A stretch of 8,982 nt of DNA, from NCBI GenBank assembly GCA_015658965.1, contig DQNX01000158.1, positions 1-8,982 on the forward strand. Reading direction: 5' to 3'. This DNA is from Gammaproteobacteria bacterium (lineage in GTDB: Bacteria; Pseudomonadota; Gammaproteobacteria; PS1; Pseudothioglobaceae). The position numbers and the translations under genes are program-made. Position 1 is the stretch's first letter. Each line of letters begins with the position of its first letter. Shown here piece by piece: positions 1 to 7,523 of the stretch. The notes beneath the pieces were generated by a model that ran no database searches, was not told the origin of the DNA, and worked only from the letters and a program-made list of their open reading frames with translations.

Positions 1-26
1 AAGGTAAGATAAAATCATCAGTAACT

Positions 27-56
27 TTGATTAATACAAAAACACTATAATACGAT
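27..56 (+). promoter_or_regulatory. Candidate promoter of ffh
   Basis: A perfect TATAAT lies at 46-51, but no good -35 box sits 16-18 bases before it. An alternative pairing is TTGATT (27-32), an 18-base spacer and TACGAT (51-56), with 4 of 6 consensus matches in each box. Either would start transcription roughly 20-25 bases before the ffh ATG at 81. The leader just before the ATG (TATTTAAAAA) has no Shine-Dalgarno sequence. The call rests on box matching in AT-rich DNA, where chance matches are common. Confidence 0.4.
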
Positions 57-80
57 ACTTTAGTCATATTTATTTAAAAA

Positions 81-1505
81 ATGTTTGATAATTTAGCCGA
101 TCGCCTCTCCCACAGTTTTAAAATTTTACAAGGTAAGCACAAGCTTTCCGAATCAAATATTAAGGACGCTATTCGTGAAGTGCGTCGTGCGTTATTAGAA
201 GCCGATGTTGCACTTGATGTTATTAAAGTGTTTCTTGATCGGGTTCAAAACAAAGCCTTAGGTCTTAAAGTCAGTGAAGGCTTAAACCCCTCACAAGCTT
301 TTATTAAGCTGGTTGAATCAGAACTTACCGATATTATTGGTGGTGAGAACGAATCACTTGATTTAAAAACACAGCCACCTGCCGTGGTGATGGTGGCTGG
401 CCTACAAGGCGCAGGTAAAACCACATCGGTTGCCAAATTAGCGCATTATTTAAAACAGCGTGAAGGTAAAAAAGTATTGGTGGTGAGTGCTGACGTTTAT
501 CGTCCAGCAGCGATTAAGCAGTTAGAAGTATTGGCCAAACAAGTTGAGGTGGATTTTTTTCCATCAACGATTAATGACAAGCCAGAAAAGATAGTTGCCA
601 GCGCCAAGAAACACGCGCAAAAACAATTTTTTGACGTTCTATTAGTTGATACCGCGGGTCGTTTGCATGTAGACGAAGCAATGATGGGCGAGATCAAAGC
701 CCTACAAAAGCAAGTTAATCCGATTGAAACCCTATTTGTGGTTGATTCAATGACAGGGCAAGATGCGGCACATACCGCCAAAGCATTTGCCGATGCCTTA
801 CCGTTAACCGGTGTCATTCTAACCAAGACTGACGGTGATGCCCGAGGCGGTGCGGCACTTTCTGTGCGCCACATTACTGGTAAGCCAATTAAATTTTTAG
901 GTGTGGGTGAAAAAATTGACGCACTCGAGCCATTCCATCCAGATCGTATCGTATCACGCTTGTTGGGTATGGGCGATGTGTTGTCGTTGGTTGAAGAGAT
1001 TTCGCGCAAGATTGACCATAAAAAAGCAGAAAAATCTGCCAAGAAAATGGCCAAAGGTCAGTTTGATTTAGCCGACATGCGTGACCAACTTTTGCAAATG
1101 GAACAAATGGGCGGCATGGAGGCTTTGATGGACAAATTACCAGGCATGGGGCAAATTCCACAAAGCGTTAAAAATCAGATGATAGGCGCTACTGACACCA
1201 AAAGAATGGTGGCGATTATCAATTCGATGACACCTAAAGAGCGTTCACACATTAAGCTGATCAAAGGTTCACGTAAAAATCGAATCGCCAGAGGTTCTGG
1301 TACCAGTCCTCAAGCCGTTAACAAATTGCTCAAGCAGTTTGAAAAAATGCAAAAACAAATGAAAAAAATGGGCGGTGGCAAGATGCAAAAAATGATGGCA
1401 AAAATGTCGGGTATGCAAGGCGGTGATGGCGCACCTGCCGGAATACCAGACTTATCTAAAATGAAACTTCCGGGCATGGGTGGTGGTAAGAAATTTCCGT
1501 TTTAA
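81..1505 (+). CDS. ffh: Signal recognition particle GTPase Ffh (SRP54)
   Basis: Ffh is the protein subunit of the signal recognition particle. With 4.5S RNA it binds signal sequences emerging from the ribosome and docks on FtsY at the inner membrane. The 474-residue protein has the full family layout. An N-terminal helical N domain (about 1-90) contains the ALLEADV motif at 37-43. The G domain follows with the P-loop GLQGAGKTT (107-115), DVYRPAA (138-144), DTAGR (190-194) and TKTDGDARGG (248-257). A C-terminal methionine-rich M domain (about 325-474) binds signal peptides and carries the RNA-binding motif SRKNRIARGSG (397-407). The length is close to other proteobacterial Ffh proteins and nothing is truncated. 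The ATG at 81 gives the conserved N terminus MFDNLADRL. The genes often found downstream of ffh (rpsP, rimM, trmD) are absent here; the next gene, hisD, converges on it. Confidence 0.98.
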   Translation: MFDNLADRLSHSFKILQGKHKLSESNIKDAIREVRRALLEADVALDVIKVFLDRVQNKALGLKVSEGLNPSQAFIKLVESELTDIIGGENESLDLKTQPPAVVMVAGLQGAGKTTSVAKLAHYLKQREGKKVLVVSADVYRPAAIKQLEVLAKQVEVDFFPSTINDKPEKIVASAKKHAQKQFFDVLLVDTAGRLHVDEAMMGEIKALQKQVNPIETLFVVDSMTGQDAAHTAKAFADALPLTGVILTKTDGDARGGAALSVRHITGKPIKFLGVGEKIDALEPFHPDRIVSRLLGMGDVLSLVEEISRKIDHKKAEKSAKKMAKGQFDLADMRDQLLQMEQMGGMEALMDKLPGMGQIPQSVKNQMIGATDTKRMVAIINSMTPKERSHIKLIKGSRKNRIARGSGTSPQAVNKLLKQFEKMQKQMKKMGGGKMQKMMAKMSGMQGGDGAPAGIPDLSKMKLPGMGGGKKFPF

Positions 1506-1523
1506 AACTTAAACCTTTTGTAT

Positions 1524-1538
1524 AAATTTCAGAAATTT
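1524..1538. repeat. Short AT-rich palindrome after ffh
   Basis: AAATTTC and GAAATTT flank a single A, giving 7-bp arms with a 1-base centre. It starts 19 bases after the ffh stop codon. As RNA the hairpin would be weak because the loop is too small and the stem is nearly all A-U. In DNA it looks more like a symmetric site. Chance occurrence in AT-rich DNA is quite possible. Confidence 0.3.
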
Positions 1539-1570
1539 TACATATGCACTTAAAAAACCAAAAATATAGC

Positions 1571-1593
1571 CATTCGAGGTTCGACCTCGAATG
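1571..1593 (-). terminator. Perfect 10-bp hairpin, possible terminator of the hisD operon
   Basis: CATTCGAGGT (1571-1580) and ACCTCGAATG (1584-1593) are exact reverse complements around a TCG loop, so either strand folds into a 10-bp stem. On the minus strand the stem is followed by GCTATATTTTTGGTTTTTT, a T-rich run that begins about five bases after the stem. This fits a slightly imperfect intrinsic terminator for transcripts leaving hisD. On the plus strand it is followed by AAAAC, so it would not be an intrinsic terminator for ffh. The stem is seen directly; the terminator role is inferred, and a dispersed palindromic repeat is an alternative. Confidence 0.45.
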
Positions 1594-1741
1594 AAAACTC
1601 ATCTAAATAGCCTGTTTACCCTTAAAAATTACTTGCTTATCGCTTAAAGTAATAGACACAAGCAGGGCTTGCACCTGAATATTAAAAATTTCGGAAATAA
1701 TCGAAATGACTCAGTTTTTATCTAAATAACAAGTATTTGTA

Positions 1742-1836
1742 TTTTCTCTAAGGCAGATGGTTAAAAACTCGATTGAGCATAGTGAAAACTATGTGATTGA
1801 GCGTTTTTAACCAGCTAACGCCGGAGAAGGAAAAAA
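1742..1836. repeat. Long imperfect palindromic element (possible MITE or REP-like repeat)
   Basis: The core is an 11-bp perfect outer stem, TGGTTAAAAAC (1758-1768) with GTTTTTAACCA (1803-1813). Inside is a 6-bp inner stem, CATAGT (1778-1783) with ACTATG (1788-1793), closed by a GAAA loop (1784-1787). Between the stems each side carries the same 8-mer GATTGAGC (1771-1778 and 1795-1802) as a direct repeat, so that part cannot pair with itself. Outside the core, complementarity continues with bulges: GGC (1752-1754) with GCC (1820-1822), TCT (1747-1749) with AGA (1825-1827), and TTTT near 1742 with the A run 1831-1836. The element ends 7 bases before the hisD stop codon. It may act as a processing or termination structure, or be a non-autonomous mobile repeat. 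No second copy was noticed in this window. Confidence 0.5.
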
Positions 1837-1843
1837 GACGCCG

Positions 1844-3136
1844 TTATTTTATGCGGTATCGGGCTGATTGGGCGTGCGCTTGCAGTCCTTCACCATCGGC
1901 CAAAGTGGCAGCGATTTTGCCTAAGACATTTGCACCTTCGTCAGAAACCATAATTAAGCTGGATTTCTTTTGAAAATCGTAAACCCCTAAAGGCGACGAG
2001 AATCTTGCTGTACCCGAGGTTGGCAGTACATGGTTTGGACCCGCGCAATAATCACCAATGGCTTCAGAAGTGTTTCTACCCATAAATATAGCGCCTGCGT
2101 GCCTAATACCTTCCAGCATGCTTTGTGGGTCTTCAACAGAGAGTTCTAAGTGTTCAGGGGCAATTTGATTAGCAATGGCAACAGCCTCATCTAGGTCTAT
2201 GGTTTGAATCAGAGCGCCACGATCTTTGAGTGCAATTTTGATGATGTCTTTTCTGTCCATGCTTGGCAGTAGTTTGATAATACTGGCTTCAACTTGTTTA
2301 ATAAAGCTTGCATCTGGGCAAAGTAAAATTGATTGTGCGTCTTCATCGTGCTCTGCTTGTGAGAATAAATCCATGGCAATCCAGTCAGGATTGGTTTTTC
2401 CATCGCAAATAATGAGTATTTCACTCGGGCCGGCGATCATGTCAATACCGACTTGGCCAAACACAACGCGCTTAGCAGTGGCAACGTAAATATTACCTGG
2501 GCCAACAATTTTATCGACTTTTGGAATGGTTTGTGTGCCATAAGCTAGCGCGGCTATGGCTTGCGCACCACCAATGGTAAATACTTTATCAACCCCGGCA
2601 ATATAAGCGGCGGCCAGCACCAATTGATTGGTCATACCGTTGGGTGTTGGTACCACCATAATCAACTCTTCAACACCAGCGACTTTAGCCGGAATTGCAT
2701 TCATCAGTACCGAAGAAGGATAGGATGCCTTGCCACCAGGTACATATAAGCCTACACGGTCAAGTGGGGTTATTTTTTGCCCAAGCAGAGTGCCGTCATC
2801 TTCGGTGTAAGTCCAAGTCGTTTGTTTTTGTTTTTGGTGGTAATCATGCACACGATTGGCCGCACTCTGTAAGGCGGTTTTTTCTTGTGTGTCTAGCGTC
2901 TCAAAAGCTTCTTTTAAAGCCGTTGATGAGACAGTGAGTTCAGACATCTTGGTCGCACTAACGCCATCAAATTTAACGGAGTAATCTATTAAAGCTTGAT
3001 CGCCGTTTTTACGAATGTTGGCGATAATATCGTCTACAGTTTGCGCTACATTAGCGTTAGAAACACTTTCCCAATCGAGTAATTTTGATAACTTTTCTTG
3101 GAAATCAGCCTGAGTTGAAGAAAGCTGAGTGATCAT
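1844..3136 (-). CDS. hisD: Histidinol dehydrogenase HisD
   Basis: HisD catalyses the last two steps of histidine synthesis, oxidising L-histidinol through histidinal to L-histidine with two NAD+ and one zinc per site, in the cytoplasm. The 430-residue protein is full length for the family. The LDRVGLYVPGG signature lies at 125-135. The zinc ligands known from the E. coli enzyme have counterparts here: Q260 and H263 in SQAEHDEDAQ, D362 in GDYCAGPNHV, and H421 near the C terminus. The catalytic E328-H329 pair is in APEHLE. The ATG at 3134-3136 overlaps the hisG stop as ATGA, so translation is probably coupled to hisG. hisD ends the operon; hisC, which follows it in some relatives, is not here. 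Confidence 0.98.
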   Translation of the reverse strand: MITQLSSTQADFQEKLSKLLDWESVSNANVAQTVDDIIANIRKNGDQALIDYSVKFDGVSATKMSELTVSSTALKEAFETLDTQEKTALQSAANRVHDYHQKQKQTTWTYTEDDGTLLGQKITPLDRVGLYVPGGKASYPSSVLMNAIPAKVAGVEELIMVVPTPNGMTNQLVLAAAYIAGVDKVFTIGGAQAIAALAYGTQTIPKVDKIVGPGNIYVATAKRVVFGQVGIDMIAGPSEILIICDGKTNPDWIAMDLFSQAEHDEDAQSILLCPDASFIKQVEASIIKLLPSMDRKDIIKIALKDRGALIQTIDLDEAVAIANQIAPEHLELSVEDPQSMLEGIRHAGAIFMGRNTSEAIGDYCAGPNHVLPTSGTARFSSPLGVYDFQKKSSLIMVSDEGANVLGKIAATLADGEGLQAHAQSARYRIK

Positions 3137-3750
3137 AGATTTTGTTTGATGCCTTCAACCCAAGTTTTAATTTGAGCATTTTTAGTTTTGAATGACGCAG
3201 CATTCACTACCAATCGAGAAGAAATGTCTTCGATATGTTCGAGTGGTACTAGGCCATTGGCTTTAAGTGTGTTACCGGTATCAACCAAATCAACAATACA
3301 GTGTGCCAAACCAACCACAGGCGCAAGTTCCATTGCCCCATAAAGCTTAATAATCTCAATTTGCTGACCCTTGGCTTCAAAATAACGTTTGGCCGAATTG
3401 ACATATTTAGTGGCAATTTTTAACGTGTTTTGATTCAGTTTGTTTTTGTCACTAGCTGCAACCATAAGCTTGCATTTGGCAATGCCTAAATCGAGTAATT
3501 CGAATAAGCCGTTAGCACCGTGCTCTAATAATACGTCCTTGCCAGCGATACCGATATCAGCCGCACCATGCTGTACAAAAACAGGCACATCAGTGGCGCG
3601 AATGACAATGACCTTGACGTCGTCAAGATTGGTGTCAAGAATAAGTTTTCTGGAATTAAGTTCTTCATCAGCAATTTCTAAGCCTGCTTTTTTTAACAGG
3701 GGTAAGGTTTGCTCAAGAATTCTGCCTTTGGAAAGTGCAATCGTTAACAT
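3133..3750 (-). CDS. hisG: ATP phosphoribosyltransferase, short form HisG
   Basis: HisG catalyses the first committed step of histidine synthesis, joining ATP and PRPP to give phosphoribosyl-ATP. At 205 residues this is the short form (HisG-S): it has the two catalytic lobes but lacks the C-terminal regulatory domain of the ~300-residue long form. The N-terminal LTIALSKGR (2-10) and the PRPP-binding signature DLVDTGNTLKANGL (154-167) are intact. Short HisG enzymes are known to need HisZ, a HisS-like regulatory subunit, for activity and histidine feedback. hisZ is not in the window and should be elsewhere in the genome. The start is 17 bases after the murA stop, with no clear ribosome binding site, and the stop overlaps the hisD start by 4 bases. 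Confidence 0.97.
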   Translation of the reverse strand: MLTIALSKGRILEQTLPLLKKAGLEIADEELNSRKLILDTNLDDVKVIVIRATDVPVFVQHGAADIGIAGKDVLLEHGANGLFELLDLGIAKCKLMVAASDKNKLNQNTLKIATKYVNSAKRYFEAKGQQIEIIKLYGAMELAPVVGLAHCIVDLVDTGNTLKANGLVPLEHIEDISSRLVVNAASFKTKNAQIKTWVEGIKQNL

Positions 3751-3767
3751 GGTTTTTTTAGTTTGTT

Positions 3768-5027
3768 TTAATCTTGCACTCTTTCAATCTGAGCGCCTAA
3801 TAATTTTAATTTTTCTTCAATGGTTTCGTAACCGCGATCAAGGTGATAAACACGTTCAATTGTGGTGGTTCCTTTGGCGGCTAATCCAGCCAAAACCAAC
3901 GAAGCCGAAGCTCGAAGGTCAGTCGCCATCAAATGCGCGCCTGTTAGCGATTTTACACCTTTGCAAAGCACCGTGTTACCTTCTAGCGTGAGATCAGCAC
4001 CCATGCGCGCAAGCTCTGGTATGTGCATAAACCGATTTTCAAAAATGGTTTCAGTAATGCTACTGTGGCCATCAGCAATTACATTTAGCACGGTAAATTG
4101 CGCCTGCATGTCTGTTGGAAAATGCGGATAAGTGCTGGTTTTTATGTTGACTGCCTTAGGTCGTCTGCCTTTCATGTCTAGCGTAATAGAATGATTTTCA
4201 GTTTTAATGTCTGCGCCGATTTCAATCAACTTCTCCAGGGTAGCACGCATAGATTGGTGATGAATATTTTTAATGGTGATGGAGCCACCGGTAATGGCGG
4301 CGGCAATTAGGTAAGTGCCGGCTTCAATACGATCGGGGCAAACTGAATATTGAGTGCCATTGAGGTTTTTAACACCTTCGATGGTTAATATTGAAGTGCC
4401 GATGCCTGTTATTTTAGCGCCCATGGTATTGAGGCAAGTGCACAAATCGGAGACTTCTGGCTCTTGTGCTGCATTGTGAATAGTGGTGATACCTTTGGCC
4501 AGCGTGGCAGCCATTACAACATTCTCAGTTGCAGTAACCGTGATTTGCTCAAAATGTATGTCTGTACCCACCAGTGTGTCAGCATGCGCATAAATATAGC
4601 CATTTTTAACTTCGATGGTAGCGCCTAATTCTTCGAGTGCTTTTAAATGTAAATTAACAGGACGTGTGCCAATAGCACAACCGCCGGGAAGAGAGACTTT
4701 AGCTTCGCCATATTTGGCCAGCATTGGTCCTAATACTAAGATTGAGGCACGCATGGTTTTAACCAAATTGTAACTGGCGACCAGATGGGTAAGTTTCGAT
4801 GAATCAATAAATAAATCATTATTAGATTCTAGGATAAATTCAGCACCCATGTCCATTAATAATCTAAGGCTTGTTGATATGTCACTTAGATGAGGCGTGT
4901 TGGTTAAGGTGACTGGGCCATCGGCTAAAATAGAGGCAAATAAGATTGGCAGAGAGGCATTTTTAGAGCCGGAAGCGCTAATGGTGCCATGTAAGGCGTT
5001 TCCCCCATGAATAATCAGTTTATACAC
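3768..5027 (-). CDS. murA: UDP-N-acetylglucosamine 1-carboxyvinyltransferase MurA
   Basis: MurA transfers enolpyruvate from phosphoenolpyruvate to UDP-GlcNAc, the first committed step of peptidoglycan synthesis, in the cytoplasm. The 419 residues match the family length. Key residues line up with the E. coli enzyme: K22-N23 in SGSKNAS, the catalytic cysteine C117 in GGCAIGTRP with R122 just after it, D306 in FPTDMQAQ, and R398 in HLDRGYE. Because the cysteine is kept, the enzyme is of the fosfomycin-sensitive type in principle. The start is GTG at 5025-5027, whose first base is the last base of the mlaC TAG stop (TAGTG), so translation is probably coupled. In many gammaproteobacteria mlaB and ibaG/bolA sit between mlaC and murA; both are missing here. 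Confidence 0.98.
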   Translation of the reverse strand: MYKLIIHGGNALHGTISASGSKNASLPILFASILADGPVTLTNTPHLSDISTSLRLLMDMGAEFILESNNDLFIDSSKLTHLVASYNLVKTMRASILVLGPMLAKYGEAKVSLPGGCAIGTRPVNLHLKALEELGATIEVKNGYIYAHADTLVGTDIHFEQITVTATENVVMAATLAKGITTIHNAAQEPEVSDLCTCLNTMGAKITGIGTSILTIEGVKNLNGTQYSVCPDRIEAGTYLIAAAITGGSITIKNIHHQSMRATLEKLIEIGADIKTENHSITLDMKGRRPKAVNIKTSTYPHFPTDMQAQFTVLNVIADGHSSITETIFENRFMHIPELARMGADLTLEGNTVLCKGVKSLTGAHLMATDLRASASLVLAGLAAKGTTTIERVYHLDRGYETIEEKLKLLGAQIERVQD

Positions 5028-5683
5028 TACTTAAGTTTTTTAACGATTTTAGCAATCAGACTGTCAATGCCTTTGCGTTTGATGTGTGAATTAAACTGGG
5101 CGGCGTAATTTTTAACCAAACTAACCCCTGAAAAAACCACATCGTAAACTTGCCAATGACTAGAACGAATCATTTTTAAAGAAATCTTAAACGGTTTTGG
5201 ATCGTCATTAAAGGTGATGATTAGTTTAACAATGGCTCTGTTATCTTTGCGTTTAATATTAGGACCTACCGAAATACTGACGCTGTCAAGCTTTTCATAA
5301 GAGCCAAGAATGCTCGCGTAATCCTTCATTAAAGATTGTGAAATGTATCTTTGAAAGATATTTTTTTGTTCGTTGCTGAGTTTTGACCAATGTCTTTTAA
5401 GTGCCAACTCGGTTGAAACGTCCATGGCAATATTAGGCATCAGCTTGATCCTGATCAGCGATTTAATATTTTCAGGGGTTGCTTTGTCTGTTTTTCTTAA
5501 CTCTTTAAGTGAAGACAATGCGCTCATCATCATGTTGAGGGCAGCGGTGTTTGGCGGATCAATGATATCAGCAATTGAATCGCTCATAATATTTGCTGGG
5601 TTTAGCGGAGTTGAAACATCGTGCATTGCAAAAGCAACATTTAGGTGAAAAATAGTCAATATAATTGCCAGTCTCTTAATCAT
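5027..5683 (-). CDS. mlaC: Periplasmic phospholipid-binding protein MlaC (Ttg2D family)
   Basis: MlaC ferries phospholipids through the periplasm between the outer-membrane MlaA complex and the inner-membrane MlaFEDB transporter, keeping the outer membrane asymmetric. The 218-residue product starts with a typical signal peptide: positive MIKR, a hydrophobic core, and a likely signal peptidase I site after A17-F18-A19. The mature protein shows family features: a helical stretch at about 80-126 with RHWSKLSNEQ (97-106), and the C-terminal WQVYDVVFSGVSLVKNYAAQF block (177-197) followed by the FNSHIKRKGIDSLI region. It is the first gene of the minus-strand operon. The other mla genes, normally just upstream, are replaced by the divergent uvrC, so the transporter must be encoded elsewhere if it exists. 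The family is clear; direct participation in an Mla pathway is inferred from it. Confidence 0.93.
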   Translation of the reverse strand: MIKRLAIILTIFHLNVAFAMHDVSTPLNPANIMSDSIADIIDPPNTAALNMMMSALSSLKELRKTDKATPENIKSLIRIKLMPNIAMDVSTELALKRHWSKLSNEQKNIFQRYISQSLMKDYASILGSYEKLDSVSISVGPNIKRKDNRAIVKLIITFNDDPKPFKISLKMIRSSHWQVYDVVFSGVSLVKNYAAQFNSHIKRKGIDSLIAKIVKKLK

Positions 5684-5730
5684 TGTTTTTTATGCCATAA
5701 TAAAACGCTTAATTTTACCTTTTTATATAA
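5684..5730. promoter_or_regulatory. Divergent promoter region between mlaC and uvrC
   Basis: Only 47 bases separate the two start codons. For uvrC, TGCCATAAT (5693-5701) fits an extended -10 element (TG, one base, CATAAT) and would place the start site about 20-25 bases before the ATG; no good -35 box is visible. For mlaC, TATTAT on the minus strand (5702-5697) overlaps the same bases and would give a very short leader. The two candidates therefore share the ATAAT core and probably could not be occupied together. Neither start codon has a clear ribosome binding site. Confidence 0.4.
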
Positions 5731-7515
5731 ATGCCGGTTAAAGATAAACTTAAAAATTTAAGCCAACAGTCGGGCGTCTATCAAATGTTTGATAAGAAAG
5801 GCCAAGTGATTTATGTGGGTAAAGCAAAAAACCTTAAAAAAAGAGTGTCTAGCTATTTTAGCAAGCAACATTCAGAAGGTAAAACCAGAGCTTTAGTGGC
5901 CAATATTAAAGATTTTGAAGTGATTGTGACTGACACAGAAACTCAGGCACTGTTGTTAGAAAACGAATTGATTAAGCAATATAAGCCGCGTTATAACATC
6001 TTGCTAAAAGATGCAAAGAGCTATCCTTATATTCACATCAGTAATGACAAGCACCCTAGAGTAGGTTTTTATCGTGGACATAAAAATGACAAGGATCAAT
6101 TTTTTGGTCCTTACCCTTCTGCGCATGTGGTGCGTGATTCGTTAGCGCTGTTAAAGAAAATCTTTAAAGTTAGGCAATGCACCAATAGCGTTTACCGCTC
6201 TCGATCTCGCCCTTGTTTAGAGTATCAAGTAGGCCTCTGTACAGCGCCTTGTGTGGGAAGAATCAGTGATGATAATTACACTCAAGATGTGGCGATGATG
6301 GCGCTCTTTTTAAGCGGAAAAGACCAAGAAACATTGAGTAAAGTCTCGGATAAAATGCAGCAAGCATCCAGGGATTTAGACTTTGAACTGGCCGCACACT
6401 ATCGTGATCAGTTGATTGGGTTGCGCACCATTCAAGAGCAACACACTTCACAAAGTATGGGCGATATGGATGTGGTGAGTATTGTTGAACAAGAAGGCAT
6501 TCATGCGGTTGAAGTGTTGTTTGTTCGCGCTGGTAAGCAAATAGGGCAAACCTGTCTTTTCCCCAAACATACAAAAGGTAAGTTGGTTGCTGAGGTTTTA
6601 TCGGCTTTCTTGCCGCTCTATTACTTAGATAAAGACAGGCCAAAACAACTGTTACTCAGTGAAAAGTTGGTTGATAAAAAACTCATTGCTTCTGCGCTAA
6701 ATACTCAAATTATTGATACACCACAAAAAGACAAGCGTCATTTTTTAAAGATTGCCAACTTGACAGCCAAGGAGAATCTTAAACAGCATTTAATATCAAA
6801 ATTTACTAAGCGCACACAATTGGCACAATTACAAAAAACTTTTAATTTAACGTCGTTGCCAAATTACATGGAGTGTTTTGATATTAGCCATACGATGGGG
6901 GAGGCAACCACCGCTTCTTGTGTGGTATTTGAAAAAGGCTTGCCAAAAATAAGAAAATATCGTCAATTTAATATCACAGGCATCACCCCAGGAGACGATT
7001 ATGCGGCAATCAATCAAGCGGTTTTTAGACGTTATTCTCGACTGTTGAAAGACAACCAGATTTTGCCTGATGTGGTATTTATTGATGGGGGGTTGGGTCA
7101 GTTAAATCAAGCCATTATGGTGATGGATTCAATCGGTATTGAGTCGATTCAGCTGGTTGGCGTGGCCAAAGGCGAGGGTAGAAAAGCAGGCCTCGAAACG
7201 CTAATCATGGTTAAGCAAGGCAGAACTCAAAAGATCAATCTTCCGCCACACGACCAAGCACTAATGTTGGTGAATCATATTCGTGATGAATCACATCGAT
7301 TTGCGATTAAAAATCATCGTAAAAAACGGGATAAAAAACGCCAAACATCCACGCTTGAAAATATCAAAGGAGTGGGTAAATTACGCCGAATGGCGTTGTT
7401 AAATTATTTTGGCGGCTTACAAGAGGTTGAAAAAGCCAGTTGTGATGAATTGCAAAAAGTCAGTGGTATTAACCGAGCATTAGCGACTAAAATAACTAAT
7501 AGTTTTAAGAAATAG
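5731..7515 (+). CDS. uvrC: UvrABC excinuclease subunit UvrC
   Basis: UvrC makes both cuts around DNA lesions in nucleotide excision repair after UvrA and UvrB have loaded. The 594-residue protein is complete. The N-terminal GIY-YIG nuclease domain, for the 3' cut, has GVY (15-17) and YVG (28-30). Four cysteines at 150, 162, 170 and 174 have the same spacing as the E. coli iron-sulfur ligands. A UVR motif that contacts UvrB lies at about 203-235, with DFELAAHYRDQL at 217-228. The RNase H-like nuclease domain, for the 5' cut, has D384 (FDISH), D452 (FIDGG) and H522 (DESHRF). Two helix-hairpin-helix motifs close the protein (541-594). A small membrane protein gene begins 8 bases after its stop, probably in the same transcript. 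pgsA, which follows uvrC in many gammaproteobacteria, is absent here. Confidence 0.98.
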   Translation: MPVKDKLKNLSQQSGVYQMFDKKGQVIYVGKAKNLKKRVSSYFSKQHSEGKTRALVANIKDFEVIVTDTETQALLLENELIKQYKPRYNILLKDAKSYPYIHISNDKHPRVGFYRGHKNDKDQFFGPYPSAHVVRDSLALLKKIFKVRQCTNSVYRSRSRPCLEYQVGLCTAPCVGRISDDNYTQDVAMMALFLSGKDQETLSKVSDKMQQASRDLDFELAAHYRDQLIGLRTIQEQHTSQSMGDMDVVSIVEQEGIHAVEVLFVRAGKQIGQTCLFPKHTKGKLVAEVLSAFLPLYYLDKDRPKQLLLSEKLVDKKLIASALNTQIIDTPQKDKRHFLKIANLTAKENLKQHLISKFTKRTQLAQLQKTFNLTSLPNYMECFDISHTMGEATTASCVVFEKGLPKIRKYRQFNITGITPGDDYAAINQAVFRRYSRLLKDNQILPDVVFIDGGLGQLNQAIMVMDSIGIESIQLVGVAKGEGRKAGLETLIMVKQGRTQKINLPPHDQALMLVNHIRDESHRFAIKNHRKKRDKKRQTSTLENIKGVGKLRRMALLNYFGGLQEVEKASCDELQKVSGINRALATKITNSFKK

Positions 7516-7523
7516 ATAACCTT

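Larger units (their letters stand above)
1506..1843. other. Convergent intergenic region rich in inverted repeats
   Basis: This is the only gap longer than 300 bases, between the ends of ffh (plus) and hisD (minus). I see no credible coding sequence; the longest ATG-led stretch noticed is 16 codons from 1543. It contains several inverted repeats: 1524-1538, 1571-1593, 1628-1653 (7-bp arms ATTACTT/AAGTAAT), 1659-1671 (5-bp arms CAAGC/GCTTG), 1688-1707 (6-bp arms ATTTCG/CGAAAT) and the long element at 1742-1836. Because both flanking genes end here, transcription termination for both strands is the expected role. No textbook GC-rich stem followed directly by a T run is present on the plus strand. 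Confidence 0.7.

Noticed and set aside
497..1054. 185-codon open frame on the minus strand inside ffh
   Set aside because: It is antisense to a fully conserved gene and has no recognisable domain or start signal; it is a by-product of ffh codon use.
1571..1593. tRNA T-arm-like sequence GGTTCGACC
   Set aside because: The loop would be 3 to 5 bases rather than 7, and no acceptor, D or anticodon arms are found around it.
1601..1729. Direct repeat ATCTAAATA at 1601-1609 and 1720-1728
   Set aside because: Nine AT-rich bases repeated once in 120 bases is readily expected by chance and the flanks differ.
3440..3991. 183-codon open frame on the plus strand across hisG and murA
   Set aside because: It lies opposite two conserved genes and spans their junction; the predicted protein resembles no family I know.
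6263..6643. 126-codon open frame on the minus strand inside uvrC
   Set aside because: It is antisense to the UVR region of a clear uvrC and shows no protein features of its own.
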